From Candidatus Burarchaeum australiense (GTDB taxonomy: Archaea > Micrarchaeota > Micrarchaeia > Burarchaeales > Burarchaeaceae), in the NCBI GenBank assembly GCA_902386535.1, contig CABMJK010000030.1, positions 1 to 53,238 on the forward strand: DNA of 53,238 nucleotides, written 5' to 3'. A program made the translations under genes and the position numbers. The notes under the pieces are model-generated. The model saw only the letters and a list, made by a program, of their open reading frames with translations. It was not told the DNA's origin and made no database searches. Positions within the stretch are counted from its first letter, which is position 1, and the number at the start of each line of letters is the position of its first letter. Positions 52,112 through 53,238 of the stretch are shown here, one piece after another.

Positions 52112-53238
52112 TCACTCCATGAACTTCCTCAGGTCAGGATAGATGTCGAACATGTGCTGCGCGCTCAGGTCCTCGTACATCTTGTGCAGAATGCCGACGG
52201 TAAGCAATATGCCAGTGCCCGTGCCCAGCGCGCCCGTAAGGTCGGCGAAGCTGGCCAGCAGGCCGACGAAAATGCTGCCCAGCACGGTGATGGTCGGTAT
52301 GTATTTCTCAAGCACCTTCTCGACCACGCGCGGGTCGCGCCTGAAGCCGGGCACCTGCATGCCCGAGCGGTTGAGCTGTTCCGCGACCTCGCGCGGCCCC
52401 ATGCCCGTGGTCTCAATCCAGAACTTTCCGAAAATCACGCAGAGGATTGTGAGCGAAATGACGTAGACGATGGCATGCACCCATTGCGGTATGCCGAGTA
52501 TCGGGGTGGCCGTCGAAAGCAGTTCAAGGTACGCCGTGTAGCCTCCTGCGCTCAGCGGGCTGAAAGGGAGCGGCGTTATCAGGTAGAGCAGGCCGTCGGC
52601 TATGCGCGGGCCGTAGGGCGTGTTCTGGACGTTGATGATGTAGGGCAGATAGTCCGTGCCGCCGATGACCAGCGTCTTCTCGTAGGCTATGCGGGCCCAG
52701 ACCTGCAGGTTGAGGAGTAGCGCCGAGGCCAGGATAACGGGGATGTTGGACACGTACATCAGCTTGATGGGGAACCTGCCCATGAAGCCGCGCGCCCGCT
52801 CGAACGACAGGGGTATCTCGACTTTCATGCCCTCCACGAAAATGACGACGAGGAAAACCACGATTGTGAATGCCAGGGGCAGCAGGGCGAGCAGGGCCTG
52901 AGGGATGGCGTCAGCGGCGCCGGCCTGCAGTTTTCCCAGCGCCCCCATCTGGGAGTCGAAGAGCAGCAGCACGGTTCCCTGGACTATGGAAAGCGAAACT
53001 CCGGCTGCGATGAACAGGCTGATGCCCGAGCCTATGCCGTACTTCGAAACTATTTCATCCAGGTAAAGCAGGATTATCGAGCCCATGGCGAGCTGTAAGA
53101 TTACGAAGACGAGGGTGTACATCACGCTGCCGAAAAGCGGCGTGGCGCCGGCGGCCGTGCCGATGAGCGGAATGCCGCCCACGCTCACGAAGACCGCGGC
53201 CTCGAAGAAGCTCAGGATTATGGCCAGAAGCTTCTGCG
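52112..53238 (-). CDS. secY: Preprotein translocase subunit SecY, N-terminus outside window
   Basis: At least 375 residues of the protein-conducting channel. The visible part begins in an early TM (QKLLAIILSFFEAAVFV) and includes SKYGIGSGISLFIAAGV, FERARGFMGRFPIKLMYVSNIPVILASALLLNLQVW and TTGMGPREVAEQLNRSGMQVPGFRRDPR, all SecY-typical. The frame is open to the window end, so the GTG at 53188 is not the start. Confidence 0.95.
   Translation of the reverse strand, partial: QKLLAIILSFFEAAVFVSVGGIPLIGTAAGATPLFGSVMYTLVFVILQLAMGSIILLYLDEIVSKYGIGSGISLFIAAGVSLSIVQGTVLLLFDSQMGALGKLQAGAADAIPQALLALLPLAFTIVVFLVVIFVEGMKVEIPLSFERARGFMGRFPIKLMYVSNIPVILASALLLNLQVWARIAYEKTLVIGGTDYLPYIINVQNTPYGPRIADGLLYLITPLPFSPLSAGGYTAYLELLSTATPILGIPQWVHAIVYVISLTILCVIFGKFWIETTGMGPREVAEQLNRSGMQVPGFRRDPRVVEKVLEKYIPTITVLGSIFVGLLASFADLTGALGTGTGILLTVGILHKMYEDLSAQHMFDIYPDLRKFME

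Overview
This 53 kb window is archaeal. It has the archaeal order of ribosomal-protein and RNA-polymerase genes (uS13-uS4-uS11-RpoD-[tRNA-Leu]-uL18e-uL13-uS9-RpoN-[tRNA-Pro]-uS2, and SecY-Adk-DUF106-Cmk-Cbf5). It also has tRNA introns with bulge-helix-bulge junctions, TATA boxes 20-30 nt ahead of start codons, and an Orc1/Cdc6 gene. Short genes, low-complexity tails on ribosomal proteins and many small membrane proteins would suit a DPANN-type lineage (Micrarchaeota- or Diapherotrites-like), but the lineage is an inference I cannot confirm.

Left chromosomal part (1-18,600): membrane transport and stress genes. These are an APC permease cut by the window edge, a ZIP metal transporter, a lipoprotein with a gluzincin-like HExxH site, an MsrB-MsrA fusion, a Rieske ferredoxin, a GAP-family and an AI-2E-family membrane protein, a plasma-membrane type proton ATPase, and a tyrosine-decarboxylase/antiporter operon whose decarboxylase carries one in-frame TAA. 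Next come small accessory genes (OmdA-like, an SRPBCC gene with one in-frame TAG, a cupin, a VIT-like membrane protein). Dispersed TTTCC-NN-GGAAA palindromes lie between these genes and continue into the neighbouring island.

Island (18,705-38,682): about 20 kb between two identical 13-bp direct repeats, read here as an integrated conjugative or plasmid-like element. From left to right it holds: a leftward four-gene defence operon (Type III Mod and Res, a Vsr-Dcm fusion, and a GHKL ATPase with a C-terminal PD-(D/E)XK domain); a rightward replication pair (Orc1/Cdc6 plus a 59-residue histone-fold-like protein) followed by iteron-like repeats; a leftward operon starting with a DNA methyltransferase and running through two VirB2-like pilins, a large surface protein, a VirB6-like membrane protein and a VirB4-type ATPase; a membrane-anchored protein of unknown function; a winged-helix regulator pair; and a tyrosine integrase with a zinc ribbon next to the right repeat. 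No relaxase or VirD4 coupling protein is visible.

Right chromosomal part (38,770-53,238): two proteins built from repeated winged-helix-like modules, a cysteine-repeat lipoprotein, and then the leftward translation/transcription/secretion cluster ending in a SecY cut by the window edge. Three tRNA genes lie in this cluster. tRNA-Pro(GGG) has a 97-nt intron in the T-loop. tRNA-Ser(GGA) has two introns, one canonical at 37/38 and one in the T-loop at the same 59/60 position.

Most worth follow-up: the composite defence operon, the conjugation-type ATPase fused to a nuclease-like domain, the T-loop tRNA introns, the palindrome family, and the two single-stop interrupted genes.
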